A DNA stretch of 64,000 nt from Liopterus haemorrhoidalis (taxonomy: Eukaryota > Arthropoda > Insecta > Coleoptera > Dytiscidae): assembly GCA_963971575.1 (NCBI GenBank), contig OZ020612.1, positions 66,523,869 through 66,587,868 of the forward strand, read 5' to 3'. The notes under the pieces are model-generated. The model had not been told where the DNA came from. It saw only the letters and a list, made by a program, of their open reading frames with translations, and searched no databases. Below, piece after piece: positions 46,912 through 58,540 of this stretch. Made by a program: the position numbers and the translations under genes. The first letter of the stretch is position 1, and every line of letters starts with the position of its first letter.

Positions 46912-47513
46912 TACCCTTTTCACACTACATCTTTAAGATCGGATGTTAAAGTGCATGTATCTTTAAACGCTAATGTGAAACCGTATGGCCTCGTCTAAAT
47001 ACAAGCGATGTTTAAGACAGAGATCTGCGTCTTAAACTTCGTCCGCATTGCCAACTTAATTTCTATTATAAAAAAATACACCTTGAATTTGTGCTGTCAA
47101 CATTTTATATTATTATAAACAAGAATACTGTATTATATCGACGTTATAAGAAGTTTATACTTATTGTTATAATAAAATTATTTATTTTAATAATGTGTTT
47201 AATAAAATACAGAGCTACAATAATTGAGATAAAATGTATCGACTTACATGTTAACACAGGTGTAATATATTCTTTATTGTAGTGTCTTTATTGTAGAATG
47301 AAATAAATTATCCTTATTTGTTTATAATAATTCAAAATGTGCGTCTGCGCAGACAGTTCAAAACTGGTAATTTCATGACGGTAACTTAAGGACAAATTTA
47401 CTGTAGCTGATGACAGCACCAGAGATTTAAACATCAAGTGTGAAAGCATACCGATCTTAAACATCGGTGAACTTTAAGTTCACTCGTCTTAAAGATCTAG
47501 TGTGAAAAGGGTA
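46912..47513. mobile_element. MITE family '601', copy 2
   Basis: 602 bp, nearly identical to 28084-28684 throughout, with inverted ends TACCCTTTTCACACTAGATC-type. The flanking triplets (TAA/TTT) do not match, so the duplication has decayed or the site was altered. Confidence 0.88.
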
Positions 47514-47997
47514 TTTATTACTGTCTTAAAGCAGATCGTTTCCCTCCAACATTAATACTAATATTATCAAAAGGGCCATATTTACGTAATCAGAGAGCCA
47601 TATCTGGTCAAGAGCCATATGTTGCCGACCCCTGCTCTAGGGACTAAATGGATAACTAGTTGTTGCTGAATATGGATGATAATGGTAATAAATTTTCCAG
47701 TAATTTTCATCTAGATTGTATGTGTTTGCATTTAATAAATATTCAAATGTACATTCCAGTTTACAGCCAATAACAGACAAAGATTCATTATTAATTTGAA
47801 GGCAATAAATTAATAATGTCTAGTGATTAGTTTACTCGTCGTATTAAATTATCTAAGTATACACCCACAATTTTTTCTTCCCATACTAGTGCATATTTTC
47901 TCAGAGATTATCTATTCATACTAGTGCATATTTACTCAGAGATTATCTATTCATATTAACTTCCGCGTCAAACTTAGGTGAAAAATATGTTTAATAT
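47514..47997. repeat. hAT end and 35-bp tandem duplication
   Basis: AAGAGCCATATGTTGCCGAC then CCCTG (47605-47630) is a hAT-type terminus with no partner. CATACTAGTGCATATTT...ATTATCTATT is duplicated at 47882 and 47917 (period 35). Confidence 0.6.
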
Positions 47998-48836
47998 TGA
48001 TAATAATATTTATTCAAAATAGGCAGTGCCTTAATATACATACATATAGTTTACAATATATATAATATAATTAGAAATTTAGTCTTTACATTAACACTTA
48101 TTTATTAAAAATGAAAACAAATCCCTCTTAAATTGCTTTAAATTTCTACATTCAAATTTTAAGCTAGATGGTAAAGTATTAAATTGTTTAAAACCTTTAC
48201 AAAAAATCTGGTTATCATTTGCACTTCTTTTATTTTTTAACACCCTCAGGACGTTAGCACTTCGGGTGGGTAGTTGTGCACATCTTTATTGAAAATTATA
48301 TTTTTTTGCAAATATTCTGGCACTACACCTGTTAAAAGTTTGTTGATAAACAACAATGCTCTATAAAATAATTTGTCTTCTACAGAAAGCCAATTTAACA
48401 TATTACACATACTTTTAATAGGTAATACCTTGACACTTTCAAAATAACCCTCATGCCACGATTCTGAAGCTTTTGCAGACGATCTATGGAAGTTTTATTC
48501 ATTAAATATAGAATAGTACCGCAGTAATCAAAGTGTGGTTGTATTAGAGATTTAAATAAGGTAATAAGAGTGGAAATAGTAAGTTTCTTCGATAATCTAC
48601 TTAAGAAATTAATTTTTTGAGATATTTTATTTACTATGTAATTTAAATGTTTATCAAAATTTAACTATCCACAACGAAACCAAGATACTTTATTTCTGAC
48701 ACAAGTTCAAATTTTCCATTATCTACTTTCATATTTATTGTATTTAAATTTATTTTAGAATATTTATATTTTGACATGAGGATCATACATTTGGTTTTTT
48801 CTATATTAATTATTAATTTATTCAAACAAACATAAT

Positions 48837-49766
48837 AGGGGATACGCATAAAATTTGTATTTCCTTAAAACTACATTATTTTGATATGTTAATGTTAGTT
48901 ATATCACCTAACAAAACAAAAATTACATTTTAATTAATATTATAGCCAAATTTTTGAATTAAAATATTGTAAATTTGAAATAAGCCGACCACGAAGCGAA
49001 GGTTGCCGAGTAAAACGACTGAGTATGACGTCAAACGATAGGGGTTTCACATCACAGATACAGCTACAACATAATCTTTACACGTGTGTGTATTGTATTG
49101 TTCCAGAGTTTTGTATTTGTTTTTAAGCAATTTTTCACGCATTTATTATTAAAATGGCAGATAAAGATTTTGTTAGGGCTCAGAGTGATAATTTACCCAA
49201 CATTGATGCATTTATGCTCATGGAATATATGAAAAATAATGAATGCTACAGTGCTGAGCAAATACGTGATGTCAAAGTAATTTTTATTTTATATTCTATA
49301 ACTTTATGTAAACAAACGCTGCAACTCTGTAAAATGTAAATATTTATGTAATTTAGATGTCAGAATTTTACTACATTGTTTACATGAAGTTACAAAACGT
49401 TAGAGGCATAACTGAAATACTGCAATATAAGTTATCTATTTTAATATAAAATTTAATTCGGTAAACATGTATAAATTGTTTTTATAGAATTAAACTTTAT
49501 TTTAACTAAAATCATTCTAACTTTACATAACCTATGAAAGTTATACAAACAAATAAGTTCAGAACAGACTATGTACGCCGGTAAGCTAGTAGTGTCATAC
49601 GTCAGTTAGAAGGGGTATGACGTCACACGTCGTTTTCGCGCGCTACATACATTTATGATTTTTTAAGCCTTCAAATTACAAAAAAAAAAAATAAAAACTG
49701 TTTTTTATGTTTATATTTAACAAGAGGAATATAATAAAAATAAAAAAAAAATCATGTCTATCCCCT
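48837..49766. mobile_element. ISL2EU-like DNA transposon derivative, copy 1, AT duplication
   Basis: Inverted ends AGGGGATACGCAT and AGGGGATAGACAT with the dinucleotide AT on both sides. Removing the element plus one AT restores the LINE frame (LNKLHN|YVCLNK), which fixes the target duplication at 2 bp. Both arms hold TGACGTCA-type sites. It carries one exon on the plus strand (see 49154). A sister copy is at 59279. Confidence 0.85.
49154..49276 (+). CDS. First coding exon of a transposon-borne YqaJ-associated protein (orphan)
   Basis: ATG opens 41 codons, MADKDFVRAQSDNLPNIDAF then MLMEYMKNNECYSAEQIRDVK, ending at a GTAATT donor in phase 0. From memory, insect proteins that start this way (M-x-D-K-D-F-V, ...NLP.VDAFM...EIR.VK) continue into a SWIM-type zinc finger and a YqaJ-type nuclease domain. 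Only exon 1 is present, because the rest of the element is deleted. The codons are intact, so the copy may be recent. No downstream exon could be found. Confidence 0.6.
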
Positions 49767-50245
49767 ATTGTGTAATTTATTTAGTTCTACATTTACTCTA
49801 TTTATAGCTTTATTAAGATCTTTTTTATTAAGCCAAATTTACATTATTGGCAATATCATTAATATAAATGAGAAATAATATCGGTCCTAAACAACTTCCC
49901 TGTGGAACATCCCAATTGTTATGTAATCTAGAAGAATAATTATTGCCTATTTTACTTATTTGGTACCTGTCTGACAAATAATTTTTAAACCACGCTAATG
50001 CTGTGCCACGGATCCCATAGTTAAATAATTTTTCTATCAGTATTCCTCTATCAATAGTTTCAAATGCTTTACGTATGTCTAGAAATACTGCAACAATGAA
50101 ATAATCATTATCCAACTGGTACTTCCATTCGGATATCATACCTTGTAAAGCGGTCTCACACGAATGATTCCTTCTAAATCCAGACTGATTTGTGATAAAT
50201 ATTATATTATCTTGTAAAATAATAAACCTTGTAGAAGCCATTTCC

Positions 50246-51680
50246 TTCGAGACGTTAGATGGACGAAAACAGAATTCGTACAGTCGCTTCGTTGCTAAGC
50301 AACGGGCGTAGAACCGACTGCAAGTCGTATTTCTATTGGTTTGACGTCATTAATTGGCGCATCATTTCTATGACATCACTGGCCTGTTACCGTGAAAAAG
50401 GCTTGTTACTACTCTTTGACCATATTTCCACCTTGAATTTCCTAATCAGCTGACATGCAGCCGTACTAGGTACATATGTATAATGACCCTATGTTTAGTC
50501 TAGACCTAATCGGTCTGCTTAGATATTTAAAAAAAAACGGCAATAAAATATTATAGCTTCTCAAGTGTTGATAAGTTATCTACTTTTTCTTTCATTTTAT
50601 AGCTGTATAAACTAAATATAGTAAATTAAAATTAGATGCAAGCAAGTAGAATAAGGCAATGTGTATCTATCTACTGCACTTTGGCAATAACCAATTGCCA
50701 ATACATTTCAATATATAAATATCTTTAGATAGTAACGGTTGTATTAGCATAGGTTAGGTCTATTTTCAGATGGTTACATTTTATTTAACAAAGAAAATAT
50801 CACTTCTTGTCCATGGAAAATCAACGATAATAGATCATAATAAATATCATATTGTGTTTTGAAGATTTAAATATTAAATAATGACACTGAATCTTTTCTT
50901 CAAATAGTGAACGAATCCAAAACAAAACAACAAAATGAGGAAAACTGTTTAGGGAAGGAACCATTTTAGTAAGAAATCATATGAACTGTATTTAATAAAT
51001 AGGTTATATTTAGCTGTAACGTTCGTTTGTAGGATAGCTCGTTACAGAAGTTCGTTACTTTCTCTCGTCGTTAAGGAGTTTTATGTTTTGCACATATCAA
51101 AAATTCTACGCCATAATAAATGTCAATCATATCAGCCTACACAATGATATTTGACTCATAAATTTAGCTCGATGATAAATCTCAGCGCAAATATGGTGTT
51201 TTGAATATAGCTTTCTTATTTCATATCAAATGGATGTGGTCTTGGCTTACAATAAAAATATATATAAGGAAGTGAAATTCTGATAAAAAAAATATTACAA
51301 TAACTAACAAAAGCTACTTCAAATTTGTGCCAACACTTGTAATACTTGGTATATTAAAAAAATAGCTCAATTAATTACACTGGTCAACATATTTAAACTT
51401 TTTTTTTGCTGACTTAGATCTGATACTTGTTTTTAACTAATTTTGGGGTGCTGATTTCAAAAATGTTAACAGTTTCTGTCTATCACGTCAAATTTTTGTT
51501 CTACCGTATTTTGACTTTTTTCACCTTTTCACGTTCTGATATACGTCTACTTTAATTTCAACTTCGTTCTTGTTGTCCAATTTATTTCGTAGGAACGCCT
51601 TACATGCAGGTACTTGTTATAGACCTTTTTACAACGGCGAGGGTTGCAAGGTCAAGGGTAAGGTACTTAGTATGAGTTCA
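50246..51680. other. Unassigned intron sequence
   Basis: 50250-50420 is slightly GC-richer (GACGTCATTAATTGGCGC) and abuts the truncated LINE. No exon supported. Confidence 0.35.
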
Positions 51681-51689
51681 AATATATAT

Positions 51690-52117
51690 CTGAAACATTT
51701 CAAAGTCTCAGTAATGAGAAGCTAAAAGCTGGCATTTTTGACGGACCACAAATTAGAAAATTAGTGAATGATCCACATTTCACTGTACATATGGATGATA
51801 TGGAGAAGAATGCCTGGCAGTCTTTCGTGGCGCTCATCAAAAAATTTTTTGGGAATAAAAAAGCCGAAAACTATGTGGAGGTCGTTGAAAATTTTATTGA
51901 AAATTATCATCATCTGGGGTGCAACATGAGCGTGAAACTTCATTTTTTAAACAGTCATCTTGACAAATTTCCTGTCAATCTTGGAGCTGTTAGTGATGAA
52001 CAGGGTGAACGTTTCCATCAGGATTTAAAAGAGATGGAGAGACGTTATCAAGGAAGGTGGGATACTCACATGATGGCTGACTACTGTTGGAGTATTAAAA
52101 GAGACTTATCGGGATAG
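51690..52117 (+). pseudogene. C-terminal fragment of a TE-associated arthropod protein
   Basis: The frame is open from about 51690 (FQSLSNEKLKAGIFDGPQIR, VNDPHF) through WQSFVALIKKFFGNKKAENY, LGCNMSVKLHFLNSHLDKFP, NLGAVSDEQGERFHQDLKEM and ERRYQGRWDTHMMADYCW to a stop. This exact block order occurs in a widespread, unnamed arthropod family found in many copies per genome. The N-terminal half is absent and there is no start codon in a sensible place. I cannot assign a reaction. Confidence 0.7.
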
Positions 52118-52948
52118 GTGCACTCCAGAAGATCTTACAAACAACCATTTAATTCTTAAATTATTTTGTATTTTTATTTTAACACTCCAATGCTTTAAAA
52201 TATAATTAAAACTGTTCTCATTTTCTTTCTTTAACTATAAATAAAATTTTAAGAATATTTTCTAATTATTTAGTCCTTATTGTACACCAAATTTGTACCA
52301 ATTACAGTATCGACGTCTAAAATTAAACGATAGAAGCATTATTTGGCCGAAAATATGTATTTGTTGTAGAGCAAAAATCTGATGTGATACGCAAAAACTG
52401 ATGTGATATTTGAGTTCAGCAGCACCAAATTAGTAAGAAACAAGTCTTAGATGTAAGTCAGCAAAAATTGTGTTAACCAGTGTTATTCTTCTTCGGTTCA
52501 ATAATTTTGTAACAATTTTGAATTGTAATATTAATAATAAATATCCAAAATTGAAAACAATCGTGCAAACGTAAGTAAGGTTCCCTAGTTTTTATTTTGT
52601 TAAAACCGGATTTAGGGACATGATAAATTTGTTAAAAAAGAGTAGAAACGCTGATAGAAAGGCTGGATATATCCAAAAGAGGTGATTTAAGGATAAAATT
52701 GAGTAGTTTTGTAACAGAGATAAAAAACTTGTGATCATTCATCTGCCACTCATTGAAATATTGAACTCTGGTTTTAATTGCAGTAAATGGTTACTGATTG
52801 ACCAAATATTTATTTATTAATTTAATTATATATATGTAGATTTATTTTTGTAATCAATCAATTTTTTGTAATATGTTTTATTATTTATGTATGACTCCCT
52901 AATTAAAGCATTTTATTTACGGATCTGAAAAGGACTTTTTTCGTATAT
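52118..52948. other. Unassigned intron sequence
   Basis: AT-rich, nothing recognised. Confidence 0.35.
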
Positions 52949-53239
52949 AGGGGGTCCAGGGTCGGATTTTCTTATAGGCTAAGTAGGCTTAAGCCTAGGG
53001 CTTCCTAAGTCCAGAGGGCCTCAATATTCAAAAAGATGCATAGCTACTAAAAATAAAAATAAAATATGCTACAACACAAGAAACACAGACCATACGAAGG
53101 GTTTTATAATTCACCCTGAATCTAGTTTTGCTCTTTATAGGTTAACTAGGGCAAAATACGTTTTTGATCATGTTAATGGGTAGCAAAAAGTCGATATCTC
53201 ATTGGGCCTGAGAGATATTGAGGAATCCGTAAAAAAAGC

Positions 53240-53497
53240 ATTTCACCCCTTTAGAAGAATTCCCTCAGTCTCATGCTGACCTCTATCAAATAATGCATAA
53301 AGAAAAAATACAGATGGCTTTACCTAACACAGAAGCAATCCTACGACTGCTTCTTAGTTTAATGGTCACTAACTGCTTTGAAGTGAAGTCTTTTTTAAAA
53401 CTTAACAGAATTAAAAATGAATTAAAGAGCACAATGTCTCAATACAGGTTCTCCGCACTGAGCATTGAAAGTGATAAACTTAGAAATATTAAAAAAA
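53240..53497 (+). pseudogene. hAT transposase C-terminal dimerisation domain
   Basis: EFPQSHADLYQIMHKEKIQM, PNTEAILRLLLSLMVTNCFE, VKSFLKLNRIKNELKSTMSQ and FSALSIESDKLRNI follow the hAT C-terminal pattern 'FPN.E..LR..L...VTN..GERSFSKL..IKN.LRS.M.Q.RL..L.L..IE.D'. The usual GERSFS is changed (EVKSFL). Nothing upstream encodes the catalytic part. Confidence 0.85.
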
Positions 53498-54416
53498 TTG
53501 ATGTGAAGTGTGAATATTCACACATTTCAGGGTTTCGCAGGTATATAATAAGTGAAGGCGGTATGCTGAGTGTGTAGGACAAATTTTACTTTGTAGTAAT
53601 CACGGCAAAATGAACGATATTTTTAAAATAATTTATCGTCTGTTAATCATATAATAAGACTGGTTATTAAATTTACGCTCTTAAAAATTAAATACAACAT
53701 TTTCAAAATATAACTAGAATTTTGACAAAATAATTTAAACAAAATAAAAATGCAAGAAAAAAACAGAATAAATAAAATTCACTCCGTACTCGAACTCGAA
53801 ACCTTTCGTTCCAACGCATTTTAGCTTACGACACCAGTGCTCTAACCCATTACGCTATCGCACGCCTTGCATGTGAGTGTCTTACATTGGTATAACTTTT
53901 GTACTTTGTGAACCAAAAACCACAAAAAATGCGTTATTTTCCGAAAACATAATCTGATCAAAAATTCCTGTTGTACTATTTCGGTTCACACCAATATACA
54001 TTACTTAGAATTTTTTTAGATTTTTAGTTTAAACCATCTACGGGCTACAGGGTGTGGGACAAATTTTTTTTTGCACAATTTTGACAAAAATCGCTACAAA
54101 ATAATTTATTTTGCAACAATAAAAATTTGATCGTTAATCCACGTACTAAGGGCTTTCATTTGATACCCTACTCAGAATTTAAAAAAAATATTTTTGTTTT
54201 CGATGAGCACATATTTGTTTATATTTTTAGGGGGGGTATGTTTTTTAGATGTTTTAGTATTTTTCCTATGTGCAGGTCAAAGAGTTGTATAAACATGCCA
54301 AATTTCAACTCTCTAGGTTTAGCCGTTTGGCTACAATTTTAACCGAACAGACAGACAGACAGACAGACGACAAAATGACGGTATAAGGGTTTTTTGGTCA
54401 TACCTACAAAACCCTA
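53498..54416 (+). mobile_element. Helentron-like family, copy E
   Basis: Same ends as copies B and C. Inserted into an A-run within the hAT coding region. The tRNA-like module is on the minus strand: D-arm-like TAGCGTAATGGGTTAGAGCA at 53857-53838 and a TTCGAGTAC B box at 53797-53786. It belongs to the same subfamily as copies D and G. Confidence 0.88.
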
Positions 54417-54499
54417 AAAAGGAGGTGGTCTACTGAAGGGGCCTAAAAATTTGAGAAGCCTAGGGCCTCGCGTTATGTAAATCCGGCCCTGAGGGGGTC

Positions 54500-55017
54500 A
54501 ATAGATAAAAAAGTTTGGGAAACCCTGCCTTAGAATGTAGGAGTAGCGTCAGCTGTGTTAACATGCTTATTATTTTAATATCTAATATTTCGTAATTTTT
54601 GGAGTGGTGTAATGACCCTGGTTTGTGAACAAGTGAATGGGGAAGACAAAGTAACTGGGTCATAAGACAGACAATCCCGTGTGGTGGGTAACTAGCAAAT
54701 AACTTGCTACACCTCGCTGAAATTTATAAATTCAATAAGGTGAATGTCATAGCACTGTATTGGCTTTCTTATATGGCTCATTGAAACACAACATTGTTGG
54801 AATGTGAGTCATCGGCCAGAAAAAAAAAGATACAAACAAAAAAAGATATAAACAAATTATAACAACTGAGTAAAATCAGAAATACACCTATAGACAATCC
54901 TCCAACTTGCGCATTGTCTTGAAGTTGAGTATCATTCCAGTTATTTTATATATCTATATATACAACCTTCCATTTGATCAGTGCTTCTTAACCTATATTA
55001 TATCGCAGACCATTTTT
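54500..55017. other. Unassigned intron sequence
   Basis: No feature supported. Confidence 0.35.
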
Positions 55018-56083
55018 TAGGGTTTTGTAGGTATGACCAAAAAACCCTTATACCGTCATTTTGTCGTCTGTCTGTCTGTCTGTCTGTCTGTTCGGTAAAA
55101 ATTGTAGCCGAACGGCTAAACCTAGAGAGTTGAAATTTGGCATGCTTATACAACTCGTTGACCCGCACATAGGAAAAATACCAAAACATCTAAAAAACAT
55201 ATCCCCCTAAAAATATAAACAAATATGTGCTCATCGAAAAAAAAAATATTTTTTTTAAATTCTGAGTAGGGTATCAAATGAAAGCCCTTGGTACGTGAAT
55301 TAACGATCAAATTTTTATTTTTCCAAAATAAATTATTTTGAAGCGATTTTTGCCAATATTGTGCAAAAAAAATTTTGTCCCACACCCTGTAGCCCAGATG
55401 GTTTAAACTAAAAATCTGAAAAAATTCTAAGTAATGTACATTGGTGTGAACCGGAATAGTTCAACAGGAATTTTTGATCAGATTATGTTTTTGGAAAAAA
55501 AAGCATTTTTTGTGTTTTTTTGCTAATAATGTTGACAACTTATAGTTATATAATACGCTCAACAGTAACGTGTTTCTTGGTGCTGTGGCTAAGATACTTG
55601 CGTTCTGTCCAAGAATTCGTAATCGGACTCATGTTCGAGTCCTACGTGAGGAGACAATATTATTTTTTATTTATTTTTTGCATTTTTATATTGTTTAAAT
55701 TATTTTTTCAAAATTTTAATTATATTTTGGCAATTGTTGCATTTAATTTTTAATAGCGTAAATTTAATAACCAGTGGAAATTGTTGAAATTATAATTTAA
55801 TTATATATTTGAATGTACACGAAATCAAAGGGGAGGAGCTATGACTAAAAACAACCAATGGAAGCCATAGGCGCAATTTTCAAAATCTTAATGAACCTTG
55901 ATATATAAAAAAAAAAATACTGCACATCTTTAAAAACTTAAATAATGGTAATAGGCATTCGAATTAAAATTCATAAAAAAATATTTTGTCATAAAATTTG
56001 TTTTGGCACCCCAAATAATCATCATTCACTTACTAAATACCTGCAAAACCCTGAAATGTGTGAAAATTCACACTTCACATCAA
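55018..56083 (-). mobile_element. Helentron-like family, copy F
   Basis: Plus-strand start TAGGGTTTTGTAGGTATGAC, (TCTG)n, end CACTTCACATCAA. The tRNA-like module (about 55577-55655) is unlike the other copies: TGGCTAAGATAC A box and a GTTCGAGTCC B box at 55633-55642, followed by T-runs. Confidence 0.88.
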
Positions 56084-56087
56084 TTTT

Positions 56088-56300
56088 TTGGTTTTGTAGA
56101 TATGACCAATAACCCTTATATCGGCTGTTTGTCTGTTCAATAACATCATTTGTCTGTCTGTTCGGTATAAATTGTGAACAATCGGCTGGACCTAGAAATT
56201 TAGTATACTTATGCAACTCTAACCCACATATAGGAACATTATTGAGAATTAAAAAAAAAAAAAAAACATCCCGGGAAAAATATAAACAAATATGTACCTA
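56088..56300 (-). mobile_element. Diverged Helentron-like head, directly abutting copy F
   Basis: GGTTTTGTAGATATGACCAA, CCCTTATA, two short GTCTG runs, TTCGGTATAAATTG and AAATATAAACAAATATGT follow the family order with many changes. It starts immediately after copy F ends. Confidence 0.75.
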
Positions 56301-56800
56301 GTCTTGCCAAATATACTGTTACAAAGTTTTAAATGAAATTCCACAAAATGCTTAAAGACATTTTAATTTTCTTTTAGTACATAATACATAGATGCATCTT
56401 AAACAAGAAACAACAATCAATTTTCAAAATATCCATTTTTGGTCGTTACACCGCTTAAATCTACTGGTTTCTACAGAAAGAACTTCCGATGGCTTCTCAT
56501 TGTTTTCAAGCCTTTGCTGCGCAGCCTTCGCATTATGGGCTGGCGCTGATTCTTGCTGGAAGCTCTAGTGATGACTATTGAAGAGGTAGTTGTTCAATTA
56601 TTTAACTATCAACTGCAACACGGATCAACATAAGATCATAAAAAAGAACAAAAAATCTGAAAAATAATAATTTATAAGCCTTTCGTGGACCACAAAATTT
56701 TGGTTAAGATCACCAGTAGTCCGCGGACCACCGGTTGAGAAACATTGGTCTACTACATACCGGTACAACATCTTAAAAAGATTGGGAACCTCTGCTTTAG
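56301..56800. other. Unassigned intron sequence
   Basis: AGCCTTTGCTGCGCAGCC at 56510 is a short palindrome-rich patch; GGACCACCGGTTGAGAAACATTGG at 56724 looks like a hAT-type end (shortened reading: CCGGTTGAGAAACATTGG). No gene. Confidence 0.3.
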
Positions 56801-57460
56801 GCTATCAGTCCAGTAAGTGGGTGATCTTCCTCGGTTACGTTTATCTGCCCATGGTCTCCACTCATTAATCCGTTTGCTCCATCTGTCGTCTGTTGTTCTA
56901 GCTTGATGCCTACCCATTTCCATTTCATGGTAGCTACTTTTACAAGGATGTTGATTAGTTTCTTCTGTTGATGAATTTCAGCATTTAAGCTGCGTTCCCA
57001 CCTCAGTAAATCTATACGTTGTACGCTATGGATAATTTTTAAACGAGGTCATTTGGTATGATCGGACTTGCTCGTGCTTTGTCGTTGCTATACTACTGTT
57101 GAGCGAGATAGTACGAGCTTGTCCGATCATACCAATTGCACTCGTTTAAAAACTATCTACAACGCACAGAGTGTTAAATTACTGAGGTGGGAACGCAGCT
57201 TAAGTATTTTGTCCCTCAGTGTTATACCAAGCATAGCTCGTTCCATGGCCCTTTGAATTTCTTGAAGCTTTCTGGGAAAAGCTTTAATCATTGTTAGGGT
57301 TTCCGTCCAGTAGGTTAAGACAGGCATAACACATAGTTCGAAAGCTTTCTTTTTAAGGCACATTGGGATATAATTTTTAAAATGTTTCGTAGTTTACCAA
57401 ATGCTGTCTATCCTTGTGATATTCTCCTGAAGATTTGGCACTTTTAATTGACTCTGTAAA
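56801..57460 (-). mobile_element. RTE-like LINE fragment (C-terminus), split by a MITE
   Basis: 57363-57210 reads KAFELCVMPVLTYWTETLTM, KLQEIQRAMERAMLGITLRD; after the MITE 56985-56805 reads KWKWVG, HQARTTDDRWSKRINEWRPW and RNRGRSPTYWTD. This is the usual end of RTE-type LINE ORF2 ('VLPVLTYGAETLTLTK', 'QRAMERSMLGISLRD', 'W.GH.AR..D.RW'). One frameshift is present. Confidence 0.85.
56989..57199. mobile_element. TTAA-flanked foldback MITE, 211 bp
   Basis: Perfect 21-bp ends starting GCTGCGTTCCCACCTCAGTA with TTAA at 56985-56988 and 57200-57203. Almost the whole element can fold on itself (GGTATGATCGGAC with its inverse; AACGAG/CTCGTT). The TTAA target points to piggyBac-type mobilisation. Confidence 0.92.
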
Positions 57461-58237
57461 TACGTATTTCGTGCCCAATATACTTATAAGCTCTACACGT
57501 ACATAAGTTTTCGAATATTTCCATTCTTGCGGCTTGTCCATTCGCCTTTGATGTGGTTGAAGCTAAAATTCGTCGTAGAACTTTGTTAACACATAAAACG
57601 TACGTACGTGAGAAGTATTTGAATGTTATTTCTCTTTATCAATTCAGTATTTATTTAAGTAGTCAAATACCAAGAATTCTATTAAACAGCGAACACATGT
57701 TATGTACAATTTTTTAGAGCATAAACAGTGTGAAAATATACATATGACATAATACATACATCACAAAAATATCTTCCTTGGATGTCTGACAGTGCGTTAT
57801 TATACTAATTGGTGTTAGAAAGTCGCTCAAACTAACATTAAATATGTATTAGATTTTTGCAATGCGTTAAGCAAGTGTTCGACTCGCTAAAATGTTACAT
57901 AACATGCTTCCTTACTCTTGGGTATTAGAAGAATATTTGTAAACACTATCTAGATCAGTGATTTTCAACCTTTGTGTCTACGTGACACACTTAGTATTTC
58001 TTAAGCAAAAAATGACGGTACGGTAAAAAATAAATATTGAATAAAAAAAAAAAACAGTATACTGAATTCTACCTTCTCTGCCCCTTATATGGCTATCTAG
58101 GTGTTGGGATCCTATTATTACTATTTATTTTATTTTTTTATACTGAATTCTACTTTATTTATAACTAGCTGCCCAGTCCGTCTTCGCGCGGGAACAATTC
58201 ATTATTATTGGCCTAAATTTTTTTGGAACTTACAACG
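57461..58237. other. Unassigned intron sequence
   Basis: AACTAGCTGCCCAGTCCGTC at 58164, then TTCGCGCGGGA, is a string common at the edge of old retroelements. No gene. Confidence 0.35.
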
Positions 58238-58432
58238 TATAGCCTGCTTTTTTTTTTTTAAGAGGAACTAGGTTTTCAAATCTGGTAACTTTTACAGGTT
58301 AAGTGAAGTTTTTGATCAATTTATTTAGTAAAATCCCTCTTTAAACCCTGAAAATAGAGCTCATAACAACTTACAAAAATTAAAATTCCAGTTAGTTCCG
58401 CTTAAACGTTTGGAATAGCTTACACCTGCTCT
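58238..58432 (+). mobile_element. MITE family 'GGAACTAG', copy 4
   Basis: Left TATAGCCTG, T-run, AAGAGGAACTAGG; right TTCCGCTTAAACGTTTGGAA then TAGCTTA. Central TTTTTGATCAATTTATTTAG matches the other copies. Confidence 0.75.
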
Positions 58433-58540
58433 AATTGACACTAAAAAACTCAAAAATAAAATATATATATACCAATATGATAATACAAATTTTTCAGTAA
58501 TTTTTTTTTTTTTTTTTTACGTCTAAAATATTGACGTACT

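Larger units (their letters stand above)
47998..50245 (-). mobile_element. CR1/Jockey-superfamily LINE, truncated and split
   Basis: 5' truncated at about 50245. 50241-49828 encodes reverse transcriptase blocks: NQSGFRRNHSCETAL, AVFLDIRKAFETIDRGILIE, YGIRGTALAWFKNYLSDR and WDVPQGSCLGPILFLIYIND. The YADD active-site segment is missing: after NVNLA comes a stop and then DLNKAINRVNVELNKLHN. An element at 48837-49766 interrupts next. The frame resumes YVCLNKLIINIEKTKCMIL and EIKYLGFVVDS, then a degraded C-terminus to a (TTA/AAT)n tail near 47998. It cannot be active. Confidence 0.85.
52957..54491 (+). mobile_element. hAT transposon remnant split by a Helentron-like copy
   Basis: Perfect 8-bp duplication AGGGGGTC at 52949-52956 and 54492-54499. 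Ends CAGGGTCGGATTTTC and, inverted, CAGGGCCGGATTTAC, with AGGCCCTAGGCTTC-type subterminal matches. Without the insertion it is about 0.6 kb and keeps only the transposase C-terminus. Confidence 0.93.

Noticed and set aside
28262..47282. 63-codon frame shared by the two 601-bp MITEs
   Set aside because: Composition is that of translated AT-rich DNA (I, L, Y, K); it is kept only because the copies are near identical.
42641..47632. A 5 kb hAT element between CAGGGGTCGG at 42646 and the CCGACCCCTG end at 47628
   Set aside because: The left string lies in unrelated debris, the flanks show no 8-bp duplication, and several complete elements in between have no hAT character.
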